Notes: generated from the sequence alone by a model not told the origin. A stretch of DNA of 64,000 nt from Streptomyces sp. NBC_01549 (GCF_026339955.1 NZ_JAPEPW010000001.1:3064501-3128500); one strand, 5' to 3'; positions 8,646 to 20,344 are shown, counted from the first letter of the stretch. Numbers and translations: made by a program.

Positions 8646-9026
8646 TCAGTCCTCGCCGTCGGGCAGCACGACATTGAGCGCCCAGGACACGACCGAGATG
8701 ATCAGGCCGCCCAACACGGCGGTCCAGAAGCCCTCCACATGGAAACTCAGGTTGAGCTTGTCGGCCAGCCACGAGGTGAGCAGCAGCATCAGGGCGTTGA
8801 CCACGAGAGTGATCAGGCCGAGCGTCAGAATGAAGAGCGGGAAGGTCAGCACCTTCACGACCGGCTTGACCAGGAAGTTCACCAGGCCGAAGAGCAGGGC
8901 GACCACCAGCAGCGTGCCGACCTTCTTGCCTGTGCTGGTCCCTGTCAGGGTGATCTTGTCGAGCAGCCACACCGCGATGGCCAGGGCCCCCGCGTTGGCG
9001 ATCGTCTTGACTACGAAATTCTTCAT
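8646..9026 (-). CDS. Phage-holin-family (PF04020-like) four-helix membrane protein
   Basis: A 126-residue membrane protein starting MKNFVVKTIANAGALAIAV. It has four hydrophobic helices; the fold is shared with the PF04020 / holin superfamily IV proteins that are widespread in actinobacterial chromosomes and not phage-linked. The segment GLVNFLVKPVVKVLTFPLF is the most characteristic part. The C-terminus ends VVLPDGED. The start is set by the first Met before the first helix. Function unknown; probably integral in the cytoplasmic membrane and cotranscribed with the phosphatase. Confidence 0.85.
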   Translation of the reverse strand: MKNFVVKTIANAGALAIAVWLLDKITLTGTSTGKKVGTLLVVALLFGLVNFLVKPVVKVLTFPLFILTLGLITLVVNALMLLLTSWLADKLNLSFHVEGFWTAVLGGLIISVVSWALNVVLPDGED

Positions 9027-9107
9027 GTGTCTGATCGTGGCAGAAGAGATCGACGGGCGAGCAAGGCTGTGGACACAGCTTTCGGAGCACAGGAGCGGAC
9101 GAGGGCG

Positions 9108-9425
9108 ATGAAGGCATTCCGGCTGGACGAACTGGAGGCGGAACGCGCCGCCAACGACGGTGCCTACCTGCAGTTTCTGCGCGAACGGAACATGTCGGTC
9201 GGCCTGTACGCGCTCGACGCGGGCGCGCCCGACCCGCAGAAGCCGCACCAGCAGGACGAGGTGTACTTCGTCGTGAGCGGCCGCGCTTCGATCACGGTCG
9301 GCCTGGAGACCACCCAGGTCGCACGGGGCAGCGTCGTGTACGTGCCCGCGGGGGTCGCCCACAAGTTCCACCACATCACCGAGGACCTGCGGGTTCTGGT
9401 GGTGTTCTCTCCGCCCGAGAGCTGA
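9108..9425 (+). CDS. Cupin-domain protein
   Basis: A 105-residue single cupin. Motif 1 is KPHQQDEVYFVVSGRA (metal-binding His/Glu positions) and motif 2 is GSVVYVPAGVAHKFHH. The compact all-beta fold suggests a metal-dependent small enzyme or a binding protein, of unknown substrate. The ATG at 9108 is preceded by GGACGAGGG. It is divergent from the holin-like gene, with an 81-bp shared promoter region. Family firm, role open. Confidence 0.85.
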   Translation: MKAFRLDELEAERAANDGAYLQFLRERNMSVGLYALDAGAPDPQKPHQQDEVYFVVSGRASITVGLETTQVARGSVVYVPAGVAHKFHHITEDLRVLVVFSPPES

Positions 9426-9590
9426 CGAGGGTCTCAGGGTTCCCTAGGGGAACGGTCAGGGGAGGACAAGGGGTGCAGGGTCCCCGCTGGCCGCCTCACG
9501 GCCCTAGCATCGGATGCAGGACATCACAGAACCCGGAATCAGAGTCCCGGACTTGGGGCCACGGGCGTAGAGAGGCTAAGGACAAGGGCG

Positions 9591-9803
9591 ATGCGAGAGA
9601 TCTTCGGCGGGATGCCGTGGTGGGTGAAGTGGATCGCGGTGCCGGTCATCGCTCTGGTCGTGTTCGGCACGGTGATAGTCAGCGTGCTCAGTGTGTTGAT
9701 CGGCCTGCTTTTCAAGGTCCTGATCTTCGTCGCCCTCGTCGGCGGATTGATCTACGTAGTACGGAAGTTCATGTCGAGTTCGTCGTCGCGCAGCGACTGG
9801 TGA
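9591..9803 (+). CDS. DUF5326-type small membrane protein
   Basis: A 70-residue protein, MREIFGGMPWWVKWIAVPV at its start, two closely spaced transmembrane helices (about 14-36 and 38-60) and a Ser-rich basic tail SSSSSRSDW. Length and sequence fit the small Streptomyces family I know as DUF5326. It lies upstream of ssgR. No function is known; its conservation suggests a membrane-associated accessory role. Confidence 0.8.
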   Translation: MREIFGGMPWWVKWIAVPVIALVVFGTVIVSVLSVLIGLLFKVLIFVALVGGLIYVVRKFMSSSSSRSDW

Positions 9804-10018
9804 GACACAACCGGGTGAGCAACGGGTAACGGGCATACAGGGAAAGGGAACTCAAGGTTCCCTCGGCCGAGGGAAGTTTTCCGGCGAGGCCGTCTGCATG
9901 CGGTGATGGGCGGTTACAGTCCGGAATTCGACGCGGGGCCGACTCCCCGCGGGCAGCGCACAGCCCCCTCCCGTGTTTCCCCGCACGGGCGGTTCCCCTC
10001 GTGCTTCGGGAGTGCCCC

Positions 10019-10942
10019 TTGGCCACGGTTGACACCGCACCCGCACAATCACCCGCCCCACCCCTGCAGCGGTCCAGCGCTTCGGCGGGGACACGTCTCC
10101 CGCCCGCCCAACCGCGCACCTCACCTGCCGAGGCACGCACCCCCCTGCTGGATGCGCGCACTCCTCCTCTGGAAGCCGTGTCGGCGGAGCCGCATCCCAC
10201 GACGCTGATCGGCTCCGTGCAGCGGGCGATGCGTCTCCTGGAGGCCGTTGCCGCGCGCCAGCACGGCGCCCCGGCGAAGCAGCTCGCCCGGGAGGCAGGG
10301 CTTGCGCTGCCGACGGCGTACCACCTGCTGCGGACCCTGGTCCACGAGGGCTATCTGTGCCGTGACAAGGGACTGTTCTTCCTCGGTGAGGCCGCCGAGC
10401 GGTTGGGCAGCAGCGGAGCGCAGCAGAAACGTCGCAGCACGGTGAGCGAGGCGCTCGCCCAGTGGCGCGATTCGATCGGTGTGCCCGTGTACTACGCGGT
10501 CTACCGTGACGGCGAGATCGAGGTCATGTGCGTCGCCGACACCCCGGGGAATCCGGCGGTGGAGGAGTGGGCGGACTTCCGGGAGACCGGCCACGCCCAT
10601 GCGGTCGGCCAGTGCCTGCTGTCCCAGCTCGATGAGAAGGCCCGCCGGGATCATCTCGACCGCTACCCTGTGCAGTCGATCACTCCGTACACGGTGCGTG
10701 ACAACGCTGGCTTGCTGCGGCGTCTGGAGCGGACGGGACGGATGGAGCCCGTCATCGAGCGCCAGGAGTACGCGCTGGGAACGGTCTGCGCGGCCCTTCC
10801 CCTCACGGTCGGCACAACTGCCGCCACAATGGCTATTTCTCTTCCTATTCACCAGGCCGATCGACTGCTACCTGCGGCACGACAATTGCAATGTGAGATC
10901 GACAGACTTCTGGGGACACTCGCGATCTCTATCAGCATCTGA
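10019..10942 (+). CDS. ssgR: SsgR, IclR-family activator of ssgA
   Basis: An IclR-family regulator, 307 residues from the TTG at 10019, preceded by GGGAG six bases upstream. An N-terminal Pro/Ala/Thr-rich stretch of about 60 residues precedes the winged HTH (SVQRAMRLLEAV, then PAKQLAREAGLALPTAYHLL). The C-terminal effector domain follows. It lies immediately upstream of ssgA in the same orientation. In S. coelicolor the equivalent SsgR activates ssgA and thereby sporulation-specific division; position and family make this the same gene. The exact start is uncertain because the N-terminal tail has no motif. Confidence 0.9.
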   Translation: MATVDTAPAQSPAPPLQRSSASAGTRLPPAQPRTSPAEARTPLLDARTPPLEAVSAEPHPTTLIGSVQRAMRLLEAVAARQHGAPAKQLAREAGLALPTAYHLLRTLVHEGYLCRDKGLFFLGEAAERLGSSGAQQKRRSTVSEALAQWRDSIGVPVYYAVYRDGEIEVMCVADTPGNPAVEEWADFRETGHAHAVGQCLLSQLDEKARRDHLDRYPVQSITPYTVRDNAGLLRRLERTGRMEPVIERQEYALGTVCAALPLTVGTTAATMAISLPIHQADRLLPAARQLQCEIDRLLGTLAISISI

Positions 10943-11041
10943 AAACTCACTCCTTGTGATCTCTTGTGCACTTTGAGCAATATTTCACCAGAGTCAGGGG
11001 GATGATTCCTGGCCAGTCGACGGCAAACGACGGGGTAGGCG

Positions 11042-11479
11042 ATGCGCGAGTCGGTACAGGCAGAGGTCATGATGAGCTTCCTCGTCTCGGAGGAGCTCTC
11101 TTTCCGCATTCCGGTGGAGCTTCGGTACGAGACCTGTGATCCCTACGCCGTGCGGCTGACCTTCCACTTGCCCGGCGACGCGCCTGTGACCTGGGCGTTC
11201 GGGCGGGAGTTGCTGATCGACGGCGTGGGCCGGCCGTGCGGTGACGGGGATGTGCACATCGCCCCCGCCGATCCGGAGGCGTTCGGCGAGGTGCTGATCC
11301 GGCTTCAGGTGGGTGGCGACCACGCGCTGTTCCGGTCCGGTGCCGCGCCACTCGTGGCGTTCCTCGACCGCACGGACAAGCTGGTGCCGTTGGGGCAGGA
11401 GCGTTCCCTCGCCGACTTCGACGCCCACCTCGACGAGGCACTGGATCGCATCCTCGCCGAGGAACAGAGCGCAGGCTGA
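11042..11479 (+). CDS. ssgA: SsgA sporulation/cell-division activator
   Basis: A 145-residue SALP-family protein. I recognise the conserved start MRESVQAEVMMSFLVSEEL, the PGDAPVTWAFGRELL core and the LDRTDKLVPLGQE C-terminal motif of Streptomyces SsgA. SsgA marks future septum sites and localises SsgB, which recruits FtsZ in sporulating aerial hyphae. It lies 99 bp downstream of ssgR, the known activator pair. Length and sequence are close to the S. coelicolor protein, so the call is confident. Confidence 0.95.
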   Translation: MRESVQAEVMMSFLVSEELSFRIPVELRYETCDPYAVRLTFHLPGDAPVTWAFGRELLIDGVGRPCGDGDVHIAPADPEAFGEVLIRLQVGGDHALFRSGAAPLVAFLDRTDKLVPLGQERSLADFDAHLDEALDRILAEEQSAG

Positions 11480-11542
11480 CATTCCTGCACCCCCATAAGT
11501 GGCGTAACGCTTCCTCGCCGGTGACGTGAGCGCGGGGAGGCG

Positions 11543-13105
11543 TCAGTGCTTGCGGCGACGGCCCTTCCCGCCGCGTGCCGGCGCCTTGCTCTCGACAGGC
11601 TCCGCAGCGGCGGCCGGGGCCGCCGGGCGGTCCGCTGAGACCACCAGGGCGGCCAGCAGCGTGGTCACCGGCACCGAGGCGACCAGACCGATCGAGCCGA
11701 CCAGGGTGCGCACGATCTCCTCGGCGACCAGTTCGCTGTTGGCGACCGTGCCCACACTGCTCTGCGCGATCGAGAAGAGCAGCAGCAGGGGCAACGCGGC
11801 ACCCGCGTACGCCAGGACGAGCGTGTTGACGACCGACGCGATGTGGTCACGGCCGATCCGGATACCCGCGCGGTACAGGTCGCGCCAGCCCATCGTCGGG
11901 CTGGCCTCGTGCAGCTCCCAGACCGCCGACGTCTGCGTCACGGTCACATCGTCGAGGACACCGAGCGAACCGATGATGACGCCCGCGAGCAGCAGACCGC
12001 TCATGTCGATGGACGGGTACAGGCCATGGATCAGACCGGTGTTGTCGTCCGTGTTGCCGGTCAGCGCCGCCCACCCGATGAACTCCGAGCCGAGGATGCC
12101 GATCAGCACCAGGGAGAGCAGGGTGCCGAGCACCGCCACCGACGTACGGGCCGAGAGGCCGTGGCACATGTAGAGCGCGATCAGCATGATGGCGCTCGCC
12201 CCGACCACGGCCACGACCAGCGGGTTCGAGCCTTGCAGGATCGCCGGCAGGATGAAGAAGGTCAGGATCAGGAAGCTGATGGCCAGTGCGATCAGAGCCA
12301 TGACACCGCGCATCCGGCCCACGACGACGACGGCCAGCGCGAAGATCCCGGCGAGCAGCGCCATAGGGAACTTCCGGTTCACATCGGTGACCGAGTACTG
12401 CAGATCCCTGGGCGCGGAGGGCTCGTACGCGGCCACGACCTTCTCGCCCTCGTGCAGCTGCCGTGACTGGTCCGGCTGGATGATCTCCGTGAACGTGCGG
12501 CCCTTGTCCTTGCCGGTGTCGATCCGGATCGTCGCCTTCTTGCAGTCGCCCGTCGCCTGTTGCTGCGCGGAGGAGCCCTCGGCGGTGGACGTGTCGCCGG
12601 TCGGGGTCTCCCCCGACGCGTTCACGGACTTGCAGCTGACCTTGTCGACCTTGGTGACCGTGGCCTGCTGGGTCTGCCGGTCGAAGCCGACGCCGGTGCG
12701 TTCGTGGGACGGGGCGCCACCGGGCCAGAGCACCACGAGACCCACAACGACCGCGGCGGCGAAGGGGATCAGAATGGCCGCGATGACCTTGCGCAGATGC
12801 TTGGAGACGGGCACGGCGGGTCCATGGCTGTGGCTGTGCGAGTGCCCCGCCCCGTGCCCGTCCCCAGGCCCGTGCCCATTCCCAGGCCCGTGCCCATTCC
12901 CAGGCCCGTCCCCGGACCCAGGCCCGGGTTCGTCCCCGGCGCCGTGCCCGCGTCCTTCACCCGGTCCGTGCCCATGCCCGCCTCCGGGGCCGTGGCCATC
13001 GCCCGGCCCGTGTCCGGCTCCGGAGCGATGTCCAGGGCCGTCTCCGGGACCGCGTCGGCGCGGCGGCTCGGACGGCGGGAACGGCGACTGATGCGTTGTG
13101 GTCAC
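11543..13105 (-). CDS. YibE/F-family membrane protein with His/Gly/Pro-rich N-terminus
   Basis: A 520-residue membrane protein. Residues 1-95 are an unusual cytoplasmic-looking tail of repeated GPG-x-G-H units, ending in HSHSHSH. One helix at about 105-125 is followed by an extracytoplasmic domain (TKVDKVSCKSVNASG ... QPDQSRQLHEGEKVVAAY), then seven or eight helices carrying the YibE/F signature region. The function of the YibE/F family is unknown; some members were proposed as transporters. The His-rich tail could bind metals, which is inference. The C-terminus is basic (GGKGRRRKH). Its GTG start is divergent from the thiC riboswitch. Confidence 0.85.
   Translation of the reverse strand: MTTTHQSPFPPSEPPRRRGPGDGPGHRSGAGHGPGDGHGPGGGHGHGPGEGRGHGAGDEPGPGSGDGPGNGHGPGNGHGPGDGHGAGHSHSHSHGPAVPVSKHLRKVIAAILIPFAAAVVVGLVVLWPGGAPSHERTGVGFDRQTQQATVTKVDKVSCKSVNASGETPTGDTSTAEGSSAQQQATGDCKKATIRIDTGKDKGRTFTEIIQPDQSRQLHEGEKVVAAYEPSAPRDLQYSVTDVNRKFPMALLAGIFALAVVVVGRMRGVMALIALAISFLILTFFILPAILQGSNPLVVAVVGASAIMLIALYMCHGLSARTSVAVLGTLLSLVLIGILGSEFIGWAALTGNTDDNTGLIHGLYPSIDMSGLLLAGVIIGSLGVLDDVTVTQTSAVWELHEASPTMGWRDLYRAGIRIGRDHIASVVNTLVLAYAGAALPLLLLFSIAQSSVGTVANSELVAEEIVRTLVGSIGLVASVPVTTLLAALVVSADRPAAPAAAAEPVESKAPARGGKGRRRKH
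12826..13060. repeat. Degenerate tandem repeat coding for GPG-x-GH units
   Basis: Two exact 18-bp copies of CAGGCCCGTGCCCATTCC (12865-12882 and 12883-12900) sit in a wider array of related 6-18-bp units, all in frame with the YibE/F gene on the minus strand. Confidence 0.85.
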
Positions 13106-13182
13106 CGACCGATCATCGCAAGAACGGCGAAGGCCCTCTGTTCACCGCGCCAGATATGACGCTAGCGTGGAGGCACCTTTGC

Positions 13183-15158
<1,976 letters not shown>

Positions 15159-15254
15159 GCCGAACGCTCGCCGAGTCGCGCCCGGAGCCGTTCGCCGCCT
15201 ACATCAGGCGTATCGAACGGGTCCCGGGCCGGCTTCTCTCGGCAGACTGGGCGC

Positions 15255-16715
15255 ATGGCATCGACATCCATGAGCAAGGGCGCCAACCTTCCCGTCGCCG
15301 CCGGGGCGGTGCGGGCCGTGCTCGGCTGGAGAGGAGGGGCCGGTGCGCCGGGCGCGGATGCCTCGGCGCTTCTGCTCGGCCGGGGCGGACGTGTGCGGGA
15401 TGACGGGGACTTCGTCTTCTACAACCAGCCGCAGCACGCCTCCGGCGCCGTACGGCATCTCGGGAAGCAGCTGGACGGCGGTGGCACGACGGACACCGTC
15501 GAGGTGGACCTGCGCGCCCTGGAACCGGGGATCGAGCGTGTCGTCCTGTGCGCCTCGGCCGACGGAGGCACCTTCGGCGAGCTGTCGGGACTGACGCTGC
15601 GGCTGCTCGATGCCGGGACCCGGCAGGAGTTCGCACGCTTCGAGATGGAGGCCACGACGGAGACGGCATTCATCGGGGGCGAGCTGTATCTGCGGGGCGG
15701 TCAGTGGAAGTTCCGGGCGGTCGGACAGGGGTATGCGTCCGGGCTGGCTGGTCTCGCCACCGAATTCGGCATCAGCGTGGAGTCCGACGGGGCCGGTGCG
15801 TCCGGGTCGGAGCCGGCGGTTTCGCCCGGGGGCACGGCGACGGTGTCGCCCGCGCTGTCGGCGTCGGGCTCGCGGACGGCTGCCTCCACCGATGCGGGCG
15901 CCCCGCCGGCACCCCCGGCACCCCCGGTGTCCCCGGCCTCCTCCCCGCGTCTCAGCAAGGGCGAGGAGCGGTTGCCCGTGGACATGCGCAAGCGACTCTC
16001 GTTGCGCAAGGAGCAGGTGGCGGTCAGCCTGCGGAAGCACGGGGCGGAGGGGGTCACGGCGCGCGTCGTGTTGATCCTCGACGCCTCCGGCTCCATGTCC
16101 TTCCTGTACTCGAAGGGCGTCGTGGCCGACGTGGTGGAGCGAATGGCCGCGGTGGCGGCGCAGCTGGACGACGACGGGGTGATGCAGGCGTGGACGTTCG
16201 CCTCCCACGCGGCCCAGCTGCCGGACCTGACTCTGGGCGAGCTGCCCGAGTGGCTGAGCCTCCATGTCCGGGTCGGCGAGCTCAGCCTGTTCCGGCGGAG
16301 CAAGAAGCCGCGGAAGGGCCTGCTGCCGGGACAGGTGGACATGCGGTCGGTCGGTATCCAGAACGAGGAGCAGAAGGCGATCGCCGCAGTACGTACGTAT
16401 GTGCGAGAACATCCGGCCGTTGATCCCACGCTGGTGCTGTTCTTCTCCGACGGAGGTGTCTATCGGAACAAGGAGATCGAGCAGGAGCTGAGAGACGCGG
16501 TGGAGGAGCCGATCTTCTGGCAGCTCGTGGGCCTGGGGCGGTCGAACTACGGCGTGCTGGAGCGGTTCGACACGCTGCCCGGCCGACGCGTCGACAACGT
16601 CGGGTTCTTCGCGGTGGACGACATCGGCGGCGTACCGGACCCGGAGTTGTACGACCGGCTGCTCTCCCAGTTCCCGGCCTGGATGACGGCGGCCCGGGGG
16701 CTGGGCATCATCTGA
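15255..16715 (+). CDS. TerD-like domain fused to a von Willebrand A domain
   Basis: A 486-residue protein. An N-terminal TerD-family (tellurite/stress) domain spans about 1-175 (MSKGANLPV, then [18 protein letters not shown]). A Pro/Ala/Ser-rich linker follows (about 176-235), then a VWA domain from about 270, with MIDAS motif DASGS. The architecture resembles TerF-type proteins, thought to act in Ca2+-linked stress or membrane-associated Ter complexes. ATG 15270 gives the family-typical MSKGAN start; 15255 adds five residues. No other ter genes are adjacent. Confidence 0.85.
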   Translation: MASTSMSKGANLPVAAGAVRAVLGWRGGAGAPGADASALLLGRGGRVRDDGDFVFYNQPQHASGAVRHLGKQLDGGGTTDTVEVDLRALEPGIERVVLCASADGGTFGELSGLTLRLLDAGTRQEFARFEMEATTETAFIGGELYLRGGQWKFRAVGQGYASGLAGLATEFGISVESDGAGASGSEPAVSPGGTATVSPALSASGSRTAASTDAGAPPAPPAPPVSPASSPRLSKGEERLPVDMRKRLSLRKEQVAVSLRKHGAEGVTARVVLILDASGSMSFLYSKGVVADVVERMAAVAAQLDDDGVMQAWTFASHAAQLPDLTLGELPEWLSLHVRVGELSLFRRSKKPRKGLLPGQVDMRSVGIQNEEQKAIAAVRTYVREHPAVDPTLVLFFSDGGVYRNKEIEQELRDAVEEPIFWQLVGLGRSNYGVLERFDTLPGRRVDNVGFFAVDDIGGVPDPELYDRLLSQFPAWMTAARGLGII

Positions 16716-16786
16716 CGGGGCGCGCCGGGACCGTACGAGAGGGACGAGCGGAGTGGGCGCCGGTGAAGGGGCGGGCGGCGGCAAAA

Positions 16787-16813
16787 GGGCCCACGCCGTA
16801 TCGGCGCAGGCCC
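16787..16813. terminator. Bidirectional terminator between convergent genes
   Basis: GGGCC (16787-16791) pairs with GGCCC (16809-16813), with an inner CGCCG/CGGCG stem. AAAA precedes and TTT follows, suiting both directions. Confidence 0.7.
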
Positions 16814-16850
16814 CTCGTTTCCCGTCACCCCGGTGTCGGCCCACCGGGTG

Positions 16851-17714
16851 TCACTCCGGCTGGTGCTCGGGCCCCCCGAAGTCCGGGCTCGTGAAGTCCG
16901 GGCTGGTGAAGCTCGGGCGCGGGCCGGCCGCGGGCCCGCCGTCTGGGCTGCTGAACCCCGGCCGGTTGTAGCCGAGGTGCGGCATACGACCGGTGGTCGG
17001 CGTCGGTGACGGACGGCTCAGTGCCGCCGCGCCCGGATCGGCGAGGGCCTCCCGGAGGAATGGCATGATGCCGCGCTCCAGCAGGGCCTCGTGCCAGGCT
17101 TCCCTGGCCTGGGCCACCTCCTCGTTCAGCTCGTCGGGCGCTCCGGCCTGGAGCGAGGGCGAGCCGTTGCGCAGAGCGGTCAGCAGCAGCCCGATCGCGG
17201 CGACCAGGATCGCGGCCGCCGTGACCGCGCCGAAGACCCACCCGGTGGTCAGGAGGGTCTGGGCGAACGCCAGCTCGGGGGTGAGGGCCTTCAGGAGGAA
17301 TCCCACGAGCAGGAAGATGGCCGCTGCTGTGCCGGCGAGGACGGGGGCGAGCACCGCGACGACCGCGATGGCGCCGGCTCCGGCGGTCTCGGTGACCTCC
17401 CCCATGGTGGCGGCGAGCCCCACCGCGGTCGTGCCGGGCTCCGCGGAGCCAGCTCCTTCGTTCACGGTTGGGGTGGACGGCGCCGGGCGGCGCAGTTCCT
17501 CGCGGACCTTCACGTAATGCGCGTACTCGGTCGCCGCGGCCACCGTGACGAGTGCGGTGGCGTTGAGCGCCATGGTGCGCAGCTGTTCGGCGTTGAGCCG
17601 CTGGCCGACAGCGGCGAGTTCCGGACGGTGTGGGGCGGAGCGCAGCGCCTCATCGAGGATCCGCTCGTAATCCTGGCGGTCCTCGCTCAGCAGGTGCTGC
17701 GGAACGCTGTTCAT
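16851..17714 (-). CDS. Membrane protein of unknown function
   Basis: A 287-residue protein that I cannot assign. Residues 1-75 are soluble and alpha-helical (LSEDRQDYERILDEALRSAP). Two to three long hydrophobic segments lie at about 105-195. The C-terminal tail is Pro/Ser-rich with repeated FTSPDF units near the end. GGGGG precedes ATG 17714 with 6-base spacing; ATG 17720 is an alternative. It converges on the TerD-VWA gene. Confidence 0.7.
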   Translation of the reverse strand: MNSVPQHLLSEDRQDYERILDEALRSAPHRPELAAVGQRLNAEQLRTMALNATALVTVAAATEYAHYVKVREELRRPAPSTPTVNEGAGSAEPGTTAVGLAATMGEVTETAGAGAIAVVAVLAPVLAGTAAAIFLLVGFLLKALTPELAFAQTLLTTGWVFGAVTAAAILVAAIGLLLTALRNGSPSLQAGAPDELNEEVAQAREAWHEALLERGIMPFLREALADPGAAALSRPSPTPTTGRMPHLGYNRPGFSSPDGGPAAGPRPSFTSPDFTSPDFGGPEHQPE

Positions 17715-17901
17715 GTGCATCCCCCGATGCTCCGTAGGGCTGGTGGCTCGCACGCTGACGAGCCGTCGGGCAGAAACGGAGGGGAGCCTGCTACGGATAA
17801 GCCGATGGTAGAGCGGTGAAGGCACGCCGTGACAGGGGGTTTCCAGAAATTGCCCCCTGGCCAGCGCTGTCCTCCCTGGGGGATGCCTGCCCGAAGAACC
17901 C

Positions 17902-18972
17902 TCAGCTATCCAGGGGCAGTTGCTGGACCAGCAGTTTTCCGGCCATGGTCACGCCACCGTCCATCGCGATGGCCAGTCCGTCGGCGTAAAGATGTGGTCC
18001 CTCGACCACGGGGCCCGCGGCGTCCTCGCCCTCCTCCGAGCCGACCTCGCCCAGGAGGTACGGGATGGGGCTGTGGCCGTGGACGACGCGGGTGCCGCCG
18101 TAGGTGTCCAGCAGGGAGAGCGCGGCCTCGGCGCCCCCGTCGTCGCGGAAGGCGAAGCGTCTGGTGAATTTCCGGAAGAGGTCCCAGCACTCGTCCGCGT
18201 CGTTGCGCGTGAGGGTTTCGCGGATGGTGTCGTTGACCGCTTCGATCGAGTCGCCGTAGTCGAGGTAGGCGGTGGTGTCGGAGTGCACCAGGAGGTGCCC
18301 GTCGACCTGCTCCATGGCGTCCAGGCGTGCCATCCACTGCAGGTGGTGGTCCTGGAGGCGGTCCATGTCGGTCTTCTGGCCGCCGTTGAGCAGCCAGGCT
18401 GCCTGGAAGGTGGCGGTGCCCGCGCCGGAGTGGACGGGGGTGTCGCCGAACCGCTTGGCGCCGAGCAGCAACAGCTCGTGGTTGCCCATGAGCGCCTTGC
18501 AGTAGCCGCCGACCGCTGCCGCCTCGGCGGACAGCCGCATCACGAGGTCGATCACCCCGATGCCGTCGGGGCCGCGGTCGGTGAAGTCGCCGAGGAACCA
18601 CAGGCGCGCGGTGCCGGCGGACCAGTTGCCCGCGGCGTCGACGAGGCCCTGCTCCTGGAGCGCGGCGATCAGCTGGTCGAGATAGCCGTGCACGTCGCCG
18701 ACGACGAACAGCGGGCCCGGCCCGTCGGCGGGCTGCGGGGCCGCCACGGCGGCGGGGTCCACGACGACCTGCACCGTGTCGCCCCGGTTGATGACGGGCA
18801 GGTCGCGCCGGGTGGGCGTGTAGCCCTCGGGCTCCTCGTCGACGCCGACCGCCTCGCCGGGAGGCGTGCTCGGCGCGTACGAACCGGTCTCGTGGATGTA
18901 CGCGGGCACCCGGAAGTCGCGCAACGTCTCCGTCCGCACCACCTCGGGTCCCTGACCGGCCCCCTGAGTCAT
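17902..18972 (-). CDS. Calcineurin-like metallophosphoesterase
   Basis: A 356-residue PPP-type phosphoesterase. The metal-binding motifs are in order: GDVHG (about residue 83), GDFTDRG (about 120), GNHE (about 156) and VHGHSP (about 303). The family dephosphorylates phosphoproteins or small phosphoesters with a dinuclear metal centre. The N-terminal 75 residues form an extra non-conserved stretch. I start at the ATG giving MTQGAGQGP; an upstream in-frame start would add poorly supported sequence. Substrate unknown. Confidence 0.85.
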   Translation of the reverse strand: MTQGAGQGPEVVRTETLRDFRVPAYIHETGSYAPSTPPGEAVGVDEEPEGYTPTRRDLPVINRGDTVQVVVDPAAVAAPQPADGPGPLFVVGDVHGYLDQLIAALQEQGLVDAAGNWSAGTARLWFLGDFTDRGPDGIGVIDLVMRLSAEAAAVGGYCKALMGNHELLLLGAKRFGDTPVHSGAGTATFQAAWLLNGGQKTDMDRLQDHHLQWMARLDAMEQVDGHLLVHSDTTAYLDYGDSIEAVNDTIRETLTRNDADECWDLFRKFTRRFAFRDDGGAEAALSLLDTYGGTRVVHGHSPIPYLLGEVGSEEGEDAAGPVVEGPHLYADGLAIAMDGGVTMAGKLLVQQLPLDS

Positions 18973-19231
18973 CGACCCCTCCACCACCATCGCGCCGCAT
19001 CTGCACCGGATCGGACTGCCTGGTCGCAGCGGCCCGCGGTGTCGTGGGCCCATCATAGGAATGCGGATCGCGCCATGTGATGACCCAGGGGTGGTGAATC
19101 GGAGCAGGAACCCTGTTCGCCACGGTTTTCGCCCGAATTGGGCGGAGCTTTCCCTGGTGGATGCCCCGCCGCACATCTGACGGACGTCAACCTCAGCGTA
19201 CGCCGAGCCACTCCTGCCCGGATGACCCGGG

Positions 19232-20344
19232 CTACCCCTTCTCGGCTGACCGGGGCGGGCTGACCGTCGTACGGGGCGGACGCCGCTCGGAGGAGGTCCG
19301 CACGATCAACTCCGTCGGTATGACCTGCTCGACGGGTTGTTCGGTTTCGGCTCCCTCGATGGCGTCGATGAGGAGCTGGACGACGGCGGTACCGATACGG
19401 CGTGGTTTGAGCGAGAGGGTGGTGATGGGCGGCTCGGTGCTGGCGTAGACGGTGGACTCGCTGCAGCAGACCAGCAGCAGGTCGTCCGGGACGCGCAGGC
19501 CGTAGCGCCGGGCCGCGGCCAGCAGATCGGTGCCGTTGGGGTCGAAGAGGCCGTAGACCGCGTCGGGGCGGTCGGGCCGGGCCAGCAGTCGGTCCGCGGC
19601 GACTGCGCCCGCACACGGGTCGTGGGCTGGGTAGGCCTCGTACACCGGATCCTGTCCGACTCGCTCGCACCAGTGCAGATACGCGGTGGTGGACAGGTGG
19701 GTGTAGGTGTCGGTGGAGGTGCCGGTGAGGAGGCCGATGCGGCGGGCGCCGGCATCCGCGAGGTGGTCGAGGATGTCCAGGACGGCGGCTTCGTGGTCGT
19801 TGTCGACCCAGGCGGTGACGGGGAGGGTGCCGGCGGGGCGGCCGTCGGAGACGACGGGTAAGCCCTGGCGGACGAGTTCGCTGACGACGGGGTCCTGGTC
19901 GGAGGGGTCGATGACGACGGTTCCGTCGAGGGCGACGTTGGACCAGACGTCGTGGCGTGAGGTGGCGGGGAGGATGACCAGGGCGTAGCCGCGGGCGAGT
20001 GCGGCGGAGGTGGCGGCTCTGGCCATCTCGGCGAAGTAGGCGAATTCGGTGAAGGTGAAAGGTTCATCCCCGTAGGTGGTCACGGTCAGGCCGATGAGGC
20101 CGGACTTGCCGGTACGGAGGGTTCGGGCGGCGGCGGACGGGCGGTAGCCCAGCCGGTCGGCGACTTCGCGGACGTGGCGTCGGGTGGCGTCCGGGAGCCG
20201 GCCCTTGCCGTTGAGGGCGTCGGAGACGGTTGTGATGGAGACGCCTGCGGCCGCGGCGACGTCTCTGATTCCCGCCCGGCCCGGTCGACCGCCTCGGCGG
20301 GTAGTCTCCGCCCGGCTCACCTGGTGCTTCCCTGCTGCTGTCAT
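19232..20344 (-). CDS. LacI-family transcriptional regulator
   Basis: A 370-residue LacI/GalR regulator. The HTH is IRDVAAAAGVSITTVSDALN (about residues 26-45) with hinge GYRPSAAARTLR, followed by a periplasmic-binding-protein-like sensor domain to the end. The N-terminal 20 residues are basic and extra. It is divergent from the aminotransferase gene across 488 bp. No sugar transporter is adjacent, so the effector is unclear. Confidence 0.88.
   Translation of the reverse strand: MTAAGKHQVSRAETTRRGGRPGRAGIRDVAAAAGVSITTVSDALNGKGRLPDATRRHVREVADRLGYRPSAAARTLRTGKSGLIGLTVTTYGDEPFTFTEFAYFAEMARAATSAALARGYALVILPATSRHDVWSNVALDGTVVIDPSDQDPVVSELVRQGLPVVSDGRPAGTLPVTAWVDNDHEAAVLDILDHLADAGARRIGLLTGTSTDTYTHLSTTAYLHWCERVGQDPVYEAYPAHDPCAGAVAADRLLARPDRPDAVYGLFDPNGTDLLAAARRYGLRVPDDLLLVCCSESTVYASTEPPITTLSLKPRRIGTAVVQLLIDAIEGAETEQPVEQVIPTELIVRTSSERRPPRTTVSPPRSAEKG

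Noticed and set aside
9439-9453. GTTCCC-TAG-GGGAAC palindrome after the cupin gene
   Set aside because: Short stem without a U-tract; could be a regulatory site but nothing else supports it.
12826-13060. CRISPR-like array
   Set aside because: The repeats are short, contiguous, in frame with a gene and without spacers.
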